Source: Balanoglossus misakiensis
Lineage: Eukaryota > Hemichordata
Direction: 5' to 3'
NCBI GenBank assembly: GCA_040954595.2
Contig: CM082580.2
Location: forward strand, 3,782,001-3,846,000
Length of the DNA stretch: 64,000 bases
The position numbers and the translations under genes were made by a program. This document shows positions 1 to 18,539 of the stretch, one piece after another. How positions within the stretch are numbered: position 1 is the first letter of the stretch; each line of letters opens with the position of its first letter. Under the pieces are notes generated by a model. It was not told where the DNA came from. It made no database searches and saw only the letters and a program-made list of their open reading frames with translations.

Positions 1-56
1 TATGTACGTTTGACAAATTTTTTATTTTCTTTGTTGATAATGTGTTGGAATGCCAG

Positions 57-3000
57 TGTCTCGGCTATTGCTAGCTACTGTAACAAACACTTGGAAACTT
101 TGAAACTGAGCTTTTGTTCAGACATAACTGAAGCTAGTGTGATCAAGTTAGCCAAGAACTGTAAAAAGTAAGTTGTATTTGTTTGATTGCCTTTTGCTGT
201 TCTGCACTGTGTGTGAACATTTTGTTGTGTGCTGATGTTACTTGTAACTGTGCTTTGTGACGCTGTTGTGTTATCTAATGTGTGTTAATTATGTGTTCAC
301 CAAGTTTAACAGTGAACTGGACATCTCATTTACAAGAGTTGTGTGGAATCTTGACTTATTACTTGTCAGTGTCACTCACTATTTTCAAAATTTACGGCAC
401 CAGTGACTTGTTTTCCTTTAGGAAATTTCTCTTATTAAAATTGATCATTTAAAAACGTTAAATTTTTCCAATAAACAATTTGGATATTTTCGAATGAAAA
501 CCAAACAGACATTATATTCGTGTTGTAAAATTAGAGTAAAAAATCAGAAAATTAACAGGAAAATACCAACAAAAAATAAAGAAGAAAATTGCAATTTCCA
601 TTCCGATAGTTAATTAACAATTAACCGTCATTGGTAAAAGTCAAGGCATATTCATTGGTAGAAATGTGATGAGACTTCGCATACATTGCTTGGACTTCAA
701 TATAAATATTGGCCACTCGGAAAAACATAACCAAAAATGGAGTGTGTAGGAAGTTGCTCCGGCTATAAATATTTTTTAAAAAAATTGATTATGTTTATTG
801 TTTTATACAAATTTGTATGCAAATATCTGGGCCATATTCATTTTTTGACAAATTTCCATTTATGTTTGAATTAAAGTTGTATTTGGAAATTTGCATCTGT
901 CATGTTGATGCACTTGTAGTACATTGTTCATCCGCAATCATGCACTTTAACTGCACTGCAATTCATTTTGTCTCAAATGCCACACTGTATCAATGTCATT
1001 CCACATAAATACATGTCGACGTCAAAGGACAATAGCTCTGATTTTTCAATATTTTGATCTTTGTAATGTCTTGCTCAACTTCACTGAGTTTGTTAAAAAT
1101 GCCCAGTGCACAAGTTATGAATGCAGTCTCTATATATGTTAAACCAGCACTGTTATTGTTGATGTTAATGTAGACTTGAAATGAAATAAATTAAATCAAC
1201 TTAGGTAAGGTGAGTATTGCTATCTACAAAAAAAAAAAACAATGCTGGTTGTATCTATACAGGCTGAGTTTTCAGTTTACAAACCAAATATTTCAGTGTC
1301 AACTTCTAGGAAGCAGAGCAAGGAACTGTTGTTTATTAGGACCAACATTTAAAAGAAACGAAAAACAAATTTCGGCTATTGTCCTTCTGACATCTAGAAA
1401 GCTTAGATAAGGGATGTAAAGACAGAGCATTTCACGTCACTGTCAATCACTCTCATCTATCCTGTAGTCCAAGCTTTCTACTTTCACTCATTCCAAACCT
1501 TTATGAAATGCTAAACTAAACTTGTGTGCTTTACGCTGAAGCAGTTCTGAAATGCCTCTTACTCTGCTGTGTCTTCCAAGTCTCAGCCTGGGTTCAAAGT
1601 TCAAACAATAACTTAATACACATGGCTGTATGTCGGTACTCACAGAGGCAAAGTTCTGTTTTATATTTCGCATGATTAAGAGAACGCGCGGCAATCAAGA
1701 CATCCTTTGATGTTGTGTGTGCCATGCAAAAAAACTTGTATGCTGCAATCAAATTATCAATCTCTGCCGAACACTGAAACTCCAAGGTAAATTGGCCAGC
1801 GCTGTATAAATTTAAAAGTTAAAAACTCGAATTTGGGTTGTACAGCCACAGCCTGTCATCGCTATAGTACCTACTGGTATGTAATTTCTGTTAGTGCATA
1901 GAATTTCTGTTAGTGCATAAACAGTCAGATGTCTGTACATGTAGTCTGTCGTATGTCTTTTTTTCCCCTTTTCGACACACTTGCTGATATTGCACGCACT
2001 GGCCTGTATATTGCCTTATATAGTAATAGCTTGTAACTGCACATGACACCAACCTATAAGAATGCTATGCCAGACTAACGGTGCAGCACCAATATAGCCA
2101 CCCCTAACCCCCCTGGCCGCATCTAACCTGTATCTGTTTTGACCTCTCCCTTCATGTAACCATTTCACTACATCCAGGTTGCGTGTCGTTCACCTCTACG
2201 GTGTGCGTGGTTTACGTCGGCTAAGTGGCATGAACTCCCAGTACAAGTTTTTTGTGTTTGAATGATCAGCCTCATGGAAAATCCAGGTTAAAGATAAAAA
2301 CATGATGTTTTTTTTAAATGGTAGATGTGCTCTTAAAAATGTCCGTTGCTTGTAGTTTGTTGGTGGTGAAAGGGGAGCAATTTAACTGTGAAGCGCAAGT
2401 ATTCTGATTGGAAGTTCAGAGTAGTGTAGTTCACACTTTAAACAAGTAAGAACTGCTTCTAACCGGTTTACACTAGCTGATGTCAGTGATATCAAACCAA
2501 TTAGTGTTTTTCATTATTGGAATTTTGACTTTACAAATTATAGTACCCGGTAATATTAAAGGGACAAAGTCTCTCTCTCACTGCCCTTTTTCCATTAATT
2601 AAGCTTGATATAAGACACCATTTATGTTATTCTACATCTGGATATATATTGAATCAACGTTTGACCACATACAACTTCCATCCCACTTGTAAACACGGGA
2701 GTGAAAAACTCGCCAAAATGAATAATCGGTCTCTACCGTTTATTCATTTTGGCGAAAATTTTACTCACATATCCTACAAACAGGAAAAAGGGCAGTGAGA
2801 GAGAGACTTTGTCCCTTTAAAGCTTAAATTTAGAGGAACACCAATCAGAATGGTTGTGACAGAAAAAAATGCACGCAAGTGTGGGCTTAAGTGTACTGTC
2901 AGAATTTCTAATATCTTGTTTATTTATTTTTTTGTAAAATCTTCCAAGTCTGTGAATGACTATTGTGCCTTTAATGCTGGTGTGCATGTGATTTAATTTT

Positions 3001-3401
3001 TTGTGCGTTACTGCTTTATGTTGAATTGAAACAGTGGCTAGAGCATCATAAAGTGAAAACAGAAAAAAATCACAGTTTATGATGAAAATTCAGTCTCCTG
3101 ATAGTGAGACCTAAATTTGAAATAACTTGCAACATACTTTTTTTTCTATTCCAAATACACTTCATACTTAAAAAGGGTAAATTCGATATGACTATTCTAT
3201 GATAGTGTCAGACAAGCCCTGGAGATAGCCATTAAACCATCTGTTTTTGATTTCTGTTACAGTTTGCATAGTTTGTACCTGTTTGGATGTAAATTGGTGC
3301 GGAATTTACACTATCTGGCTGCACTCAACCCACTGATGGAGGTTAAGACTGACGTAGCTGTCAGCCGATCGTTCAACTACTGGGATTTCTCTCTGTCATA
3401 A
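57..3401 (+). CDS. 3' end of a leucine-rich-repeat (F-box/LRR or AMN1-like) protein, two alternative last exons
   Basis: Partial gene; the upstream part lies outside the window. Exon 57-167 follows a CAG and ends at GTAAGT in phase 2. It encodes one cysteine-containing LRR unit (LETLKLSFCSDITEASV, then KLAKNC), the type found in FBXL proteins and AMN1. Two downstream exons both accept this phase. Exon 2178-2265 encodes LRVVHLYGVRGLRRL and ends FFVFE-stop. Exon 3263-3401 encodes LHSLYLFGCKLVRNL and ends NYWDFSLS-stop. The two resemble each other along the LRR strand (Lxx(L/V)xLxG), so they look like duplicated alternative terminal exons. In FBXL proteins such repeats bind ubiquitination substrates, so the two tails could differ in partner choice; that is inference. 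I cannot name the orthologue. A polyadenylation signal AATAAA lies near 5375. Confidence 0.65.
2556..2820. repeat. Long-hairpin MITE, family 1, copy A (AGGGACAAAGTC ends)
   Basis: A 265-bp inverted-repeat element. The left end reads AAAGGGACAAAGTCTCTCTC and the right end is its complement, ending GACTTTGTCCCTTTAA. A second inner inverted repeat is built on CGCCAAAATGAAT. Flanks are TTA/TTAA-like. Related copies lie at 10144-10500 and 40681-41034, with a partial one near 9236-9309. There is no coding capacity, so it is a non-autonomous DNA element. It lies in the intron before the second alternative LRR exon. Confidence 0.8.
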
Positions 3402-6397
3402 TCACACACTACAACAACACTCACTCCTGAGCTGACTCACTTGACAGTACAGGCAGTTCCTAGTCATGTGACAGCTGCAGGCCAATCAGGTCCACCTGAG
3501 TGCAATTGTCTTGAATTTTCCCCAGAGACATTTCACTTATTGTCAGGTTGCATCAAGATCTAATCTTCTTCATCATCTCAATGTGAGCAGCTGGAATTTC
3601 TTGTACGGAAAGTTTGAACTGTCTTCAAGAAATTGATGGTAGATGCTTGCAACAAGAAATGTCACTACTGAATATCATTTATATTCAATGTACACTACAT
3701 GCAGATTACATTTGTAAATTGTACTCTTCATAATACAGAATGATGCAAAGTATATACATGTACTTTAAACTCATTGCAGTAAAAATCAGCCTTTAACTTA
3801 TGCCATCCAACATTTTCAATAATTTCATATTCCAAACAAATTCTACAAAAAAAATATTTTATATAACAAAGTAATCATGAGATTGAAATATATATCATTC
3901 AAATGATTTATCATCGAGACAGATTTATTATCAATTTAAATCAGCAAAAAAGGCAATATCGGTATGCTGCCAAGAAAGTATTGTTGCCATAAAAACCCAC
4001 CTTAATTGAAATGACATATTGATTCAATCAAGAAAACTAGAACAATTTAAAAAAAAAATGAATTTAGCTGATCATAAAAATATTTCCCATGCAATGGCCA
4101 GTTAGATTTAATCCTGTCTGTTTTTATGGTACATTAAATTCTGTAAAACAAGTCCACTGTAATGAGAAATATTTTTTCAGTAGGACCCCTTAAACATGCA
4201 CCACTATGGATGGCTAAACTTTCTTTGCTCTTTACAAACTTTGCTTTCTCATATTATAAGGATATTTTAGTGTGTATGTGTGCAATAGAAGGGTTTGTGT
4301 ATACCTTTGGTCTTGTAAGTCTACTGTTGAAAATTTGTACAGGACTCATTTCTTTGCAAATTATGTGACAGATTCCTTGATGAGAAATTAGTCTGAAGAA
4401 TAGAGTACAAATGATAAGCTCCTTTACTTTACAAGTATCATTTACTTTGCAAGTTTGTTAGTCTTTTGAAGATTGTGGGGTAAAAAACGGGGTATTCTTT
4501 GCACAGATTATTAACTTGTGATAAACCACTGCTGATTTACATCTGACACTACAAAACAGAACATATTTACAATAATTTACAAAAAATACTGAAATGCTGA
4601 GAATGTGTTATTAGGGTACACAAAGTATAAAACATAATACGTGGTAAAATCTTGAAGGTTTCGAATATGTCTGTATATTTTTACTCCAGGAGGTCTCCCA
4701 ATAATTGAATTTTTTGTTTTGGCTTGTGCAGGGAGTCTACTGCGCACGTCTCTGTATGTTCTGACCGTTACTAGAGTGTGAGTTGACCTGTGTGGATGCT
4801 CATACTAATCACTGATCTTCAAAATGTAGATGTTCACAGATTTGTTTCTTACAATAACGCAAACCAAATGCAATATAGCATCACTCAAGTCTCAAATTCA
4901 TTTATCTCGTACCATTTTCAACTGCTTTTCAAGTACAAGGAAACTTGCTGGTATGATCACCCCAAATATTCACAGTAAATCTATGAAGAGTGCTAGAAAA
5001 TGGTTTGCTTTTGTAGTCAGATTATTTACATGATGTGTAGTTGGATAAGAAATTGAAAATATTTGCACCAAAGACTTCATTCCTTGAAAGTTTTGTCATT
5101 TGTCCAACATTGTAACATTCCATCCAATATTCAATGATACATGATTTTTTTTTCGAATTTTATCAAGAAAATGTTGTAGAAATGGTATCATTGTCATCCA
5201 CAGAAAAGAACTTGTATGATTTTTTTTGTTGGTTCAGAGAATGTCTAGACTGATTGTTATGAGATTGTTATTAGATAGCCGTCCTCAATACTCAGAGCTT
5301 TACCATGGATTCAGAATTTCTATTCTTGCAGCTTATAATGAACTCTGTATATATTGCAATGTGTTTCTTAGTCAATAAATCCATAATATATATTCATGTA
5401 TGAAAACAGGTGGATGTGCGTTTTTGTTCTTTGATATGCTTAATGTTATATACCGGTAATTGTATTAAAAGCAGACATAAAGGTGGTTGTGTTGTTACCG
5501 TGTCTGTCTGTCTGGGAGTCTATATCTACATGATGACTTCACTTAGTGTTGCTTGTCTTTGGCTCCTATATAGAGAAAACTTTCTAAACCAAACACCGAA
5601 AGGGACTGCAGAAATTGTTTTGCTTGCAGTTGACGATTCAATTAGTGGAGTGCCTTTGATTCCTACCATATTTCATGCGCATTGTATAAAGTAGACTTTG
5701 GTTTTGTCTCATCTTTTCACCCAATTTGCTGTCCTTTCCCGATCTCCAACACAGACTATGGTTGCCGCCATCTTGTCTGTTGTTAGGCCAGCACACTGCA
5801 GTTATGGCATTGACTGTATACAATTTTTGGTTTGGCACATGCGCATAAAACGATTGTTGCCCTTTAATTCCAAACAAGGTTCCAAATTTAGGAGCTAAAA
5901 TGAACATGTATGTTTACACACAGTAATTAGATCAATGCACACTGAATTTCAAAATTCATATTTATTTGTTTTTGCTGAAAATGGAGAACATTAATTACAA
6001 CTGGGACCTAACTACATTGTACGTGGTTTGCATTGTAATGTGCGTACATCAACCACCCTTTTTCAAATTTTAGATTAGATAAAATGTAAGTACCGGTATT
6101 TATAATACAAGTGACTTGTACATCCTCAGATCTGTTAAGCTGTATGTCCAATTTACAATATTGTGTTACATTCAGTCCCATCTTCACTTACTGGTAAAGT
6201 GTAGGCAAACACTTTGTCATTTCAACTGTGTTCTCAACAGAAAAGAAACTTCTTGCCCCAGATAATGGAAACGGCTGTAATAGAAATAGTCCTTGTTTTT
6301 GTATTGAAGATCTGTACACTTTCCGAATTATAACCCATTAATTAAATGATAGGTGAAAACACTGGCATCTGTCTGATACACAGTCAACAGACTTGCT
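3402..6397. other. 3' UTR of the LRR gene and non-coding DNA before ACAA2
   Basis: This stretch has no ORF that looks coding. The 3' UTR of the longer LRR transcript probably runs to about 5390, since AATAAA occurs near 5375 in the sequence CAATAAATCC. The rest is AT-rich. It holds one copy of a dispersed 165-bp repeat (5705-5872). The end of ACAA2, on the other strand, begins at 6398, so the two genes converge here. Confidence 0.5.
5705..5872. repeat. Dispersed ~165-bp repeat, copy 1
   Basis: The stretch containing GCCATCTTGTCTGTTGTTAG, CACACTGCAGTTATGGCA and GGTTTGGCACATGCGCATAA is repeated with about 85% identity at 6872-7040 in the same orientation. No open frame is shared by the two copies. 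Each contains a PuTGCGCATAA-like motif. The nature of the repeat (old SINE or MITE) is unknown. Confidence 0.65.
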
Positions 6398-12881
<6,484 letters not shown>

Positions 12882-13286
12882 GTTAGAATAGTCGGTGAAA
12901 AGTGTCTAGGGTTCAAAAGGTCACACGTTGAAAACAGCGCAGCCAGTGGTAGCCTTTGAACTCTCCAGGCAATGAATGACCAAAGCACATTCTCCAATGT
13001 TGTTACAGGGAACTTAAGAATAAAAATGAAAACATTTAAGAGGATTTGACGACGCCTCCACCCCCGGGCCATCCATCGAAACTCGAAAGTCTGCTATTTG
13101 CTACATCTCCCTTTTCCGTGGTAACTGTGGCTAAATTTGCATATGAAATCAATGAATGAAATCGCTACAGTGGTGGCGCTCGACCACTTCCGTTGCATAT
13201 ATGCGATCGTGCGATAGACCATGTCGCAAACTACCTCACTCAGCCATCCTATATTACGGCGGTCCATTTGGACTCAACTCTAAAAT
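12882..13286. promoter_or_regulatory. Putative bidirectional promoter, ACAA2 (-) / VHL (+)
   Basis: 405 bp separate the start codons of two divergent genes, so both 5' UTRs and promoters must lie here unless upstream non-coding exons exist. I see no clear TATA box at a suitable distance. CG dinucleotides are denser than in the flanking introns. Promoter activity is inferred from arrangement only. Confidence 0.6.
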
Positions 13287-16200
13287 ATGCCACGTAGAGA
13301 TACAGGCAATCAACCCAAATTGAAGTCAAGGCTTTCACAAGACCGTGCTTTCGTGAGGTTTGTCAATACAACTTCGCGGACAGTCGATCTGATCTGGATT
13401 GATTTCCACGGTCGGCGAGTGAATTACGTACAGGACGGGATGGGGCCACGAACGACGCAGTCTGTCGATTCGTTTGGTGAACATCCGTGGATAAGTCGTG
13501 ATCACACAACTGGCGATAAGCTTTGTTTTGCTTCGAAAGGTGAAGTGTTATTTCCTCGTGTGTGGGGTGGAGAGGTTCCAGCCAGACGCCATTGGGTTTA
13601 CATTCAACTTCCAGGTAAACAGAGGTCATACGTGGCCGAGTATATTGGTGCTATCCCCATAGTGCAAACCCTCCCCAGAGTTCTTGCCCCCAAAGTCTGG
13701 GCATGAAAAATGGTGATCTTTGGGTCTCACGATGACAATTGTTTAATGTATTAATGAATTACCTGTGTCCCTATGTATGTTCAAGGGAGGGGTCATGCCA
13801 AGTACTGCTAACTGCAACCATAGGGGGAGCTCTTCCTCTTTGTTTGTAGTGTGTATGTTTGTTTGTTGCTTTTTGATTGATATAATAAGCAAAATGTTTT
13901 TTTATTAATATAGTAGAGACCGTTTTCACCAACCACAGCTCACCAGGCTCAAATCAAAGAAAAAACTGAATCAATGCGTATGGCTTCAAAATAGTGCATT
14001 CTGTCATAGACAGTGGAGAAAAGACGGACGTGCTACTAGTGCATTTCTTTTGTAGTAACGTCTGTTGTAATCCCTTTTAATCCACCAAACAATAGACAAA
14101 CTCATCATCACCTCTTTATCGCCGTCTGGCGATAAAACCTCGCATAATATCGCAAAACGCGAGAGTTACCACGAGAAAAAGCGTAATATTTCGTGCTACG
14201 CGAGACGTTATTTGGCGAGATTCGGGTCACAGGTCATAAGTTGTTTACAAGCGGCTCGCAGCACATACACAATGGCTTCCGTCCAAACCGATAGCGAATT
14301 TGTTGCCGTTTTTACTGATTCCGAATACAGCGATTTCGATTATTCAGGGAGCGAGACTAGCGACGACGATGATACATCGCCACTTACCGACGACGAGTTA
14401 CAAGAAGGCATGCAGCAAGCTCCTAAACGTCGAGACTTGAGCTATCTTGATCGATACATCGTTTGCGTCGGTGGTGATACAAAAACTATCAAATGTGACG
14501 TTTGTGACAAAACTTTCAACAGAAAGCAGAGTTGCAAGCAGCATTTGATACAAAACCAGGTCTGAATGAAAGACTAGTCTCCGAAGATCCGTGGTAAATC
14601 TATATATTAAGTGGTAATTTAAAAATGTATTACATGTAGTTCAGGGTTTCTATTGTCAGTCTCAGATATTGTTGTGTATGAGATGAGATGGGATCGGGGA
14701 GGGATTACACGAGACTTAATATGTTTGAACTCTGTCACATTCATACTTGAACTATAATATTAGTGTAGTAAGATTGTAAAAAAACCTCTATCATATTGCC
14801 TGTGTTTTCCTGATATGTTGCACGGTAACGTTCCTAGATCCGGCACGTGTTATAACAAGGAAACAAAACACTGTCCTTGGTACTGTTACAGGTGATGCAG
14901 CTGCAGTGCAGCACTGGTCACAATTATCTGTAGGCCTTGATGAGGGTCAGTCATTGAAGCTGATGTTAATGTGTAGTAAAATGTGGATCAATATCAGAGG
15001 CCATTCTGCAGCTAGGAAATTAGTTGAGGGCCTTAAATATACTGAGGGAATGAAGAATCGTAGTCAGAAAGCACTTCGAAAAGAACTTAAACAGCTTAAT
15101 ACAGATGACAACAAGTAAAGTTTGTCAAATCCGACCATTATTTATTGCACCATATATTGTAAACTGTCAGGTTGAAAATTTTCTTTGAACATGTACACGT
15201 TTAAGATTGAAAAATGTACTAGCATGTGTTGAGTAATAAAGAATAAATTGCAGTACAGTGTATTTCGTAAGAGTGTGCTTTTAACAGTGAATGTGATCCT
15301 CTAACAGTACACAGAGCATAATCCTCCAATGATGAATGATTCAGATTTTTTTTACTCCACCAACAGAAACTGTTCTGAGAGGTATGCATACACACCTAAA
15401 ATATTTTACAGAAAAAATAAAACAGTGTTGTTCTCCAACTAAACTTTGAAAGCAATGACTCATTGAATGGATGATGGCATCACCGGCGGCAACAACAACA
15501 TCAGTTTTCAGCAACAATGGATTCGAGTGAAAAAAAAAAACAACAAAAACTGTTCGCTCCTATTTCTGTTCTGTGTATCTTAAATGTTTGGTACCCAGGA
15601 CAGAAACTTACAGCTAATGTCAGAGGGTAAAAAAGGACTGTTTGTTCACTAATGAATTCCAGTGAAAGTAAAGAAAATTCATTGCCCACTGAAATTCCCC
15701 CCCCCCCAAAAAAAAACATCAACAACGACTGTTCGCTCACTATTTCTGTTCTGTGTATCTTAAATGTTTGGTACCCAGAACAGAAACTTACAGCTAATGT
15801 CAGAGTGTGACATAAATCTCACTGTCATCTGCTATTACTCATTCATCTCAACATAACAATTTCTGTGACATATCCACTGAGATAAATTCAAACAGTCCTA
15901 CGGATGTGAATGTCTGGTATGGGAACGTCTTGGCAGTGCTGTGTTATCCAGCGGCGCATCAGCCATTGTTGTAACATTGGCTCCTCTCACAGACAAAACG
16001 TGTGAAGACTTCAGCCGAAGAGCATTGGCATTTTGGCAGAACTGTTGCACTGAGGGTGCCTCATTCCCACCCTTCATTTGGCGTTGATTCCCGAAATAGG
16101 ACTCCAAAGGATCCTGGTTGAGTTTCTCTGAGAGAACACACTCCACACCCGGTTGGTTGAGTAGGTACCTTGCCAAGTCAACAAATGACTTCACTGTAGA

Positions 16201-17150
16201 ATGGAATAAAAAGAATGCAGTATAGGATGGTTAGTAAGGGAAGGATTTCAGTGGTCGTAATAAATAGTGTACAACAACATCACAATACCATGTACAGGAT
16301 TTGTTAAATTGGCAGGTTACACTAGCACTCAGTAACTCTTCATTAATTTTTGCTTGCATTTTAGTACGGTTTGATAATTAAAAAATATTTTGCACTCACA
16401 GCATTTTTTACCAGCCAAGCAGCCTGTAAAGCCACCGTTTCAAATTGGTCTTTTTGGACAGAGAGATTATAGCCAACCAAAGTGAAAACTTACTAGAGAC
16501 AAATTCTCTTTTCTCCACTGTCTATGATTCTGTGAAAAAGCACCAAGTCTGAATGTTGTATCTGGTCATGTGACCTGGTCTCAACCATTGAACATAAAGC
16601 TTTCCTTTATCAGTTAGCTTCTCAAATAATTGACCTAATCAATCGCTGAGACAAATATCTTCCTCATTGTTAATCTATCATAACTACAATGTCTGCTGAT
16701 GTCCTTTTTAGTATGAGAGAAGTATACATATTGTTTGTGGACAAGTTCAATTTCATGTCTGATTTGTCTTCCAGGGTGTCACTGCTGCCCATAATTTCGG
16801 ATTACCACATGGATTTGAAATGATTCATTTAATATGCGAGATGTGGCTTGTCAAAAATCCTGTGATGATCAGGTGGCCTCTAGAGATCATGAAATCTCAA
16901 TTAACTTATATTGATTTCTCTTTTTTGTATCGCAACAGTGTACACATTGACTGAAAGATGTTTTCAAGTGATAAGAAAGTTGGTGAGGAGTGAAGACATA
17001 GAGAACCTTGAAATACCACAGACATTGAAGCATTCTCTGCTAAATCCAGTGGATGTTCCCATCTGGAATCCATCGGAACATCCCGAGTGTGTGTTGCTAC
17101 CGGAACAAGCAAATGACAGCACAGCACAAGAGAACGCCAGCAATCAGTGA
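13287..17150 (+). CDS. VHL: von Hippel-Lindau tumour suppressor (E3 ligase substrate receptor)
   Basis: Two coding exons, 13287-13614 and 16939-17150, joined in phase 1 (CCAG|GTAAAC to CAACAG|TG), give 179 residues. VHL is the substrate receptor of the elongin-B/C-cullin-2 ubiquitin ligase that binds hydroxylated HIF-alpha in normoxia. The beta domain spans about residues 20-109. HIF-pocket counterparts of human Y98, S111, H115 and W117 appear as Y47, S62, H66 and W68 (SFGEHPW). The alpha domain starts at residue 110 with VYTLTERCFQVIRKLV, the elongin-C-binding BC box. The human exon 1/2 boundary is absent: the beta domain is in one exon, while the human exon 2/3 boundary is kept. The C-terminal tail (WNPSEHPECVLLPEQ onward) does not look like the human end. 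The intron carries a DNA transposon. The start ATG has upstream divergent ACAA2. Confidence 0.93.
14212..15117 (+). CDS. Transposon-borne protein with acidic N-terminus and one C2H2 finger (two candidate exons)
   Basis: The first open stretch starts either at a TTG-type position 14212 or, more likely, at the ATG at 14272 (MASVQTDSEF) and runs to about 14562. It has an acidic Ser/Asp-rich segment and a single C2H2 finger, CDVCDKTFNRKQSCKQH. A second open stretch follows a CTGTTACAG acceptor at about 14892 and reads WSQLSVGLDEGQSLKLM onward to a stop at 15115-15117. The joining phase between them is not proven. Both lie inside the inverted repeats of the 14005-16526 element, so the protein probably belongs to it; its role is unknown. 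Confidence 0.45.
15551..15810. repeat. ~180-bp tandem duplication inside the transposon
   Basis: The block containing TGTTCTGTGTATCTTAAATG, TTTGGTACCCAG and CAGAAACTTACAGCTAATGT occurs twice about 180 bp apart with very few differences. Homopolymer C and A runs lie between the copies. Confidence 0.75.
15898..16194 (-). pseudogene. P-element/THAP9-like transposase, C-terminal exon remnant
   Basis: A 98-codon open stretch preceded on its strand by an acceptor-like TTCTACAG. It contains LNQDPLESYFGNQRQ and SVQQFCQNANALRL, the signature of the C-terminal region of P-element and THAP9 transposases (usually NQDPLExFFGxxRxxGG...PTxxQF). I find no upstream part with the THAP DNA-binding domain or catalytic core between it and the right terminal repeat only 330 bp away, so the transposase gene seems truncated. 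It runs opposite to the other gene of the element. Confidence 0.65.
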
Positions 17151-17417
17151 AACGCTATTTACAACTTGTCATTGTATAAACTGTCAGGATACAATAATGG
17201 CATGTATTGTTTACAGGACTGTTGTGAAAGATCTTATTGGATAGAAAGTTGGGCCTTTAAACAGCCCAACATACCACATGTACCATGTACAGGCATGTGG
17301 AATAGTTACACATATACCGGTAGATAAAATCTGGTAAGAATTCGTGTTCTGTGGCTTTGTAATAAGCAGATTGTATCCAATGTAATGCATGTAGTTTCTG
17401 AAACACTCAGACCTATG

Positions 17418-18159
17418 TTAAGGTGGCATTGCATGAAAAGTTGTGATTTTTGCCAAATTTTACTTTTTTACATAAATCGGTAGGCCTTATACTGACCCAC
17501 ACCCTGACTAATACGTCTTGGCGGAAATGGTGCATAATCACCCCAAAATAGCACTTTTCTGAATGAGTTCACAGCTTAACAAATAGGTGTCAACAATGCA
17601 AATGGCCGTTTTTCTCAGTTTGCATTTTCGCTGCTCTTGACAACTTCAGACGAAAATAGCTTCGCTCTGCGTGGGCCGAATTTGCTCAAATTTTAACTGG
17701 GGATTGTGTATGACCCATCCAACAAAACGGTATTTTTGTTAGTCGATAAAGTGTCCCTGGTGGGAATAAACTCTGATTCAATACAACTCACCGTAAATTT
17801 GATCAAATTTTACTAAAAATCTAACTTTCAAACGCTGTTACTCCTCAATGGAAGCAGATAACGCAAAACAAAATTACCGTTTTTTTGCACGTGTACTCTA
17901 GTTTCGAATGACATATTAAGACGCATGATGCATGGTCAACTTTTTTACCTATTTTAAATTTCATGACATAATATCAAAAAATGTTTTTTTTCACCCAAAA
18001 TCGCCACCATTTCCGGGGATCAATAATATTTGCAACTCAAACAAAAGTTCAAAATCTCAGCTTCCAGAATATATATGGTTTATGGGGGTTTTAACTTTGT
18101 CTTTGATGAGAAATAGGCCTCTGAAAAAGTCTCGACGGTTTCATGCAATGCCACCTTAA
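17418..18159. mobile_element. TTAA-flanked inverted-repeat element (GGTGGCATTGCATGAAA ends)
   Basis: The left end reads TTAAGGTGGCATTGCATGAA and the right end is the complement, TTTCATGCAATGCCACCTTAA, giving about 17 bp of inverted repeat with TTAA at both borders. Length is about 742 bp. There is no transposase. TTAA duplication is typical of piggyBac and Kolobok families, so this could be a non-autonomous member. It lies about 270 bp after the VHL stop codon, so it may be in the 3' UTR. Confidence 0.7.
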
Positions 18160-18539
18160 AGCCCCAGTATTTCTCGTGTGCATCCATTTTTCATCATCGA
18201 AAAAAGCCCGTTTTTCCAGTACATCCATCATGGAATACTATATAATGAAGATGTAAGAAAGGTTTGGGCAATTGTAGCTACATGCAAGCCGAAAATATTG
18301 CCCGTAACACTTGAAATGATGCGCGGGTTTGTTTACAACGGAAATGTTGTACATGTCGATCAGCAAACGTGCCACTTTGACATTTTGATGGTCAGACCAT
18401 TTTCGGATTTGATCTGGTTCCATCGACTGATTTCTCCCATAAAGTTATCTTCCCAAAATTTCGCCGAATTAGTGCGCATTTCTTCGCTGAGTCGCTTGAT
18501 TTGGGGCGACCAAACCTCTTCCGCATAGATTCACATTTG

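Larger units (their letters stand above)
14005..16526. mobile_element. P-element-type DNA transposon in the VHL intron
   Basis: A 2522-bp element bounded by 20-bp perfect terminal inverted repeats, CATAGACAGTGGAGAAAAGA at the left and its complement at the right. The 7-bp sequence ATTCTGT lies directly outside both ends (13998-14004 and 16527-16533), a clear target-site duplication. Inside are a plus-strand two-exon gene with a C2H2 motif and a minus-strand exon similar to the C-terminal part of P-element/THAP9 transposases. P elements make 7-8 bp duplications, which fits. Because the transposase shows only one exon, the copy looks defective. It also contains a ~180-bp tandem duplication near 15550-15810. 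Confidence 0.8.

Noticed and set aside
5410-5694. 94-codon plus-strand open frame
   Set aside because: No recognisable domain, no splice context, lies after the LRR gene polyadenylation signal; likely chance.
13363-13629. Minus-strand 88-codon frame over VHL exon 1
   Set aside because: Antisense shadow of the well-supported VHL beta-domain exon.
18178-18528. 116-codon open frame beside the palindrome cluster
   Set aside because: No family signature and no fitting promoter or splice sites; the nearby motifs alone do not make it a gene.
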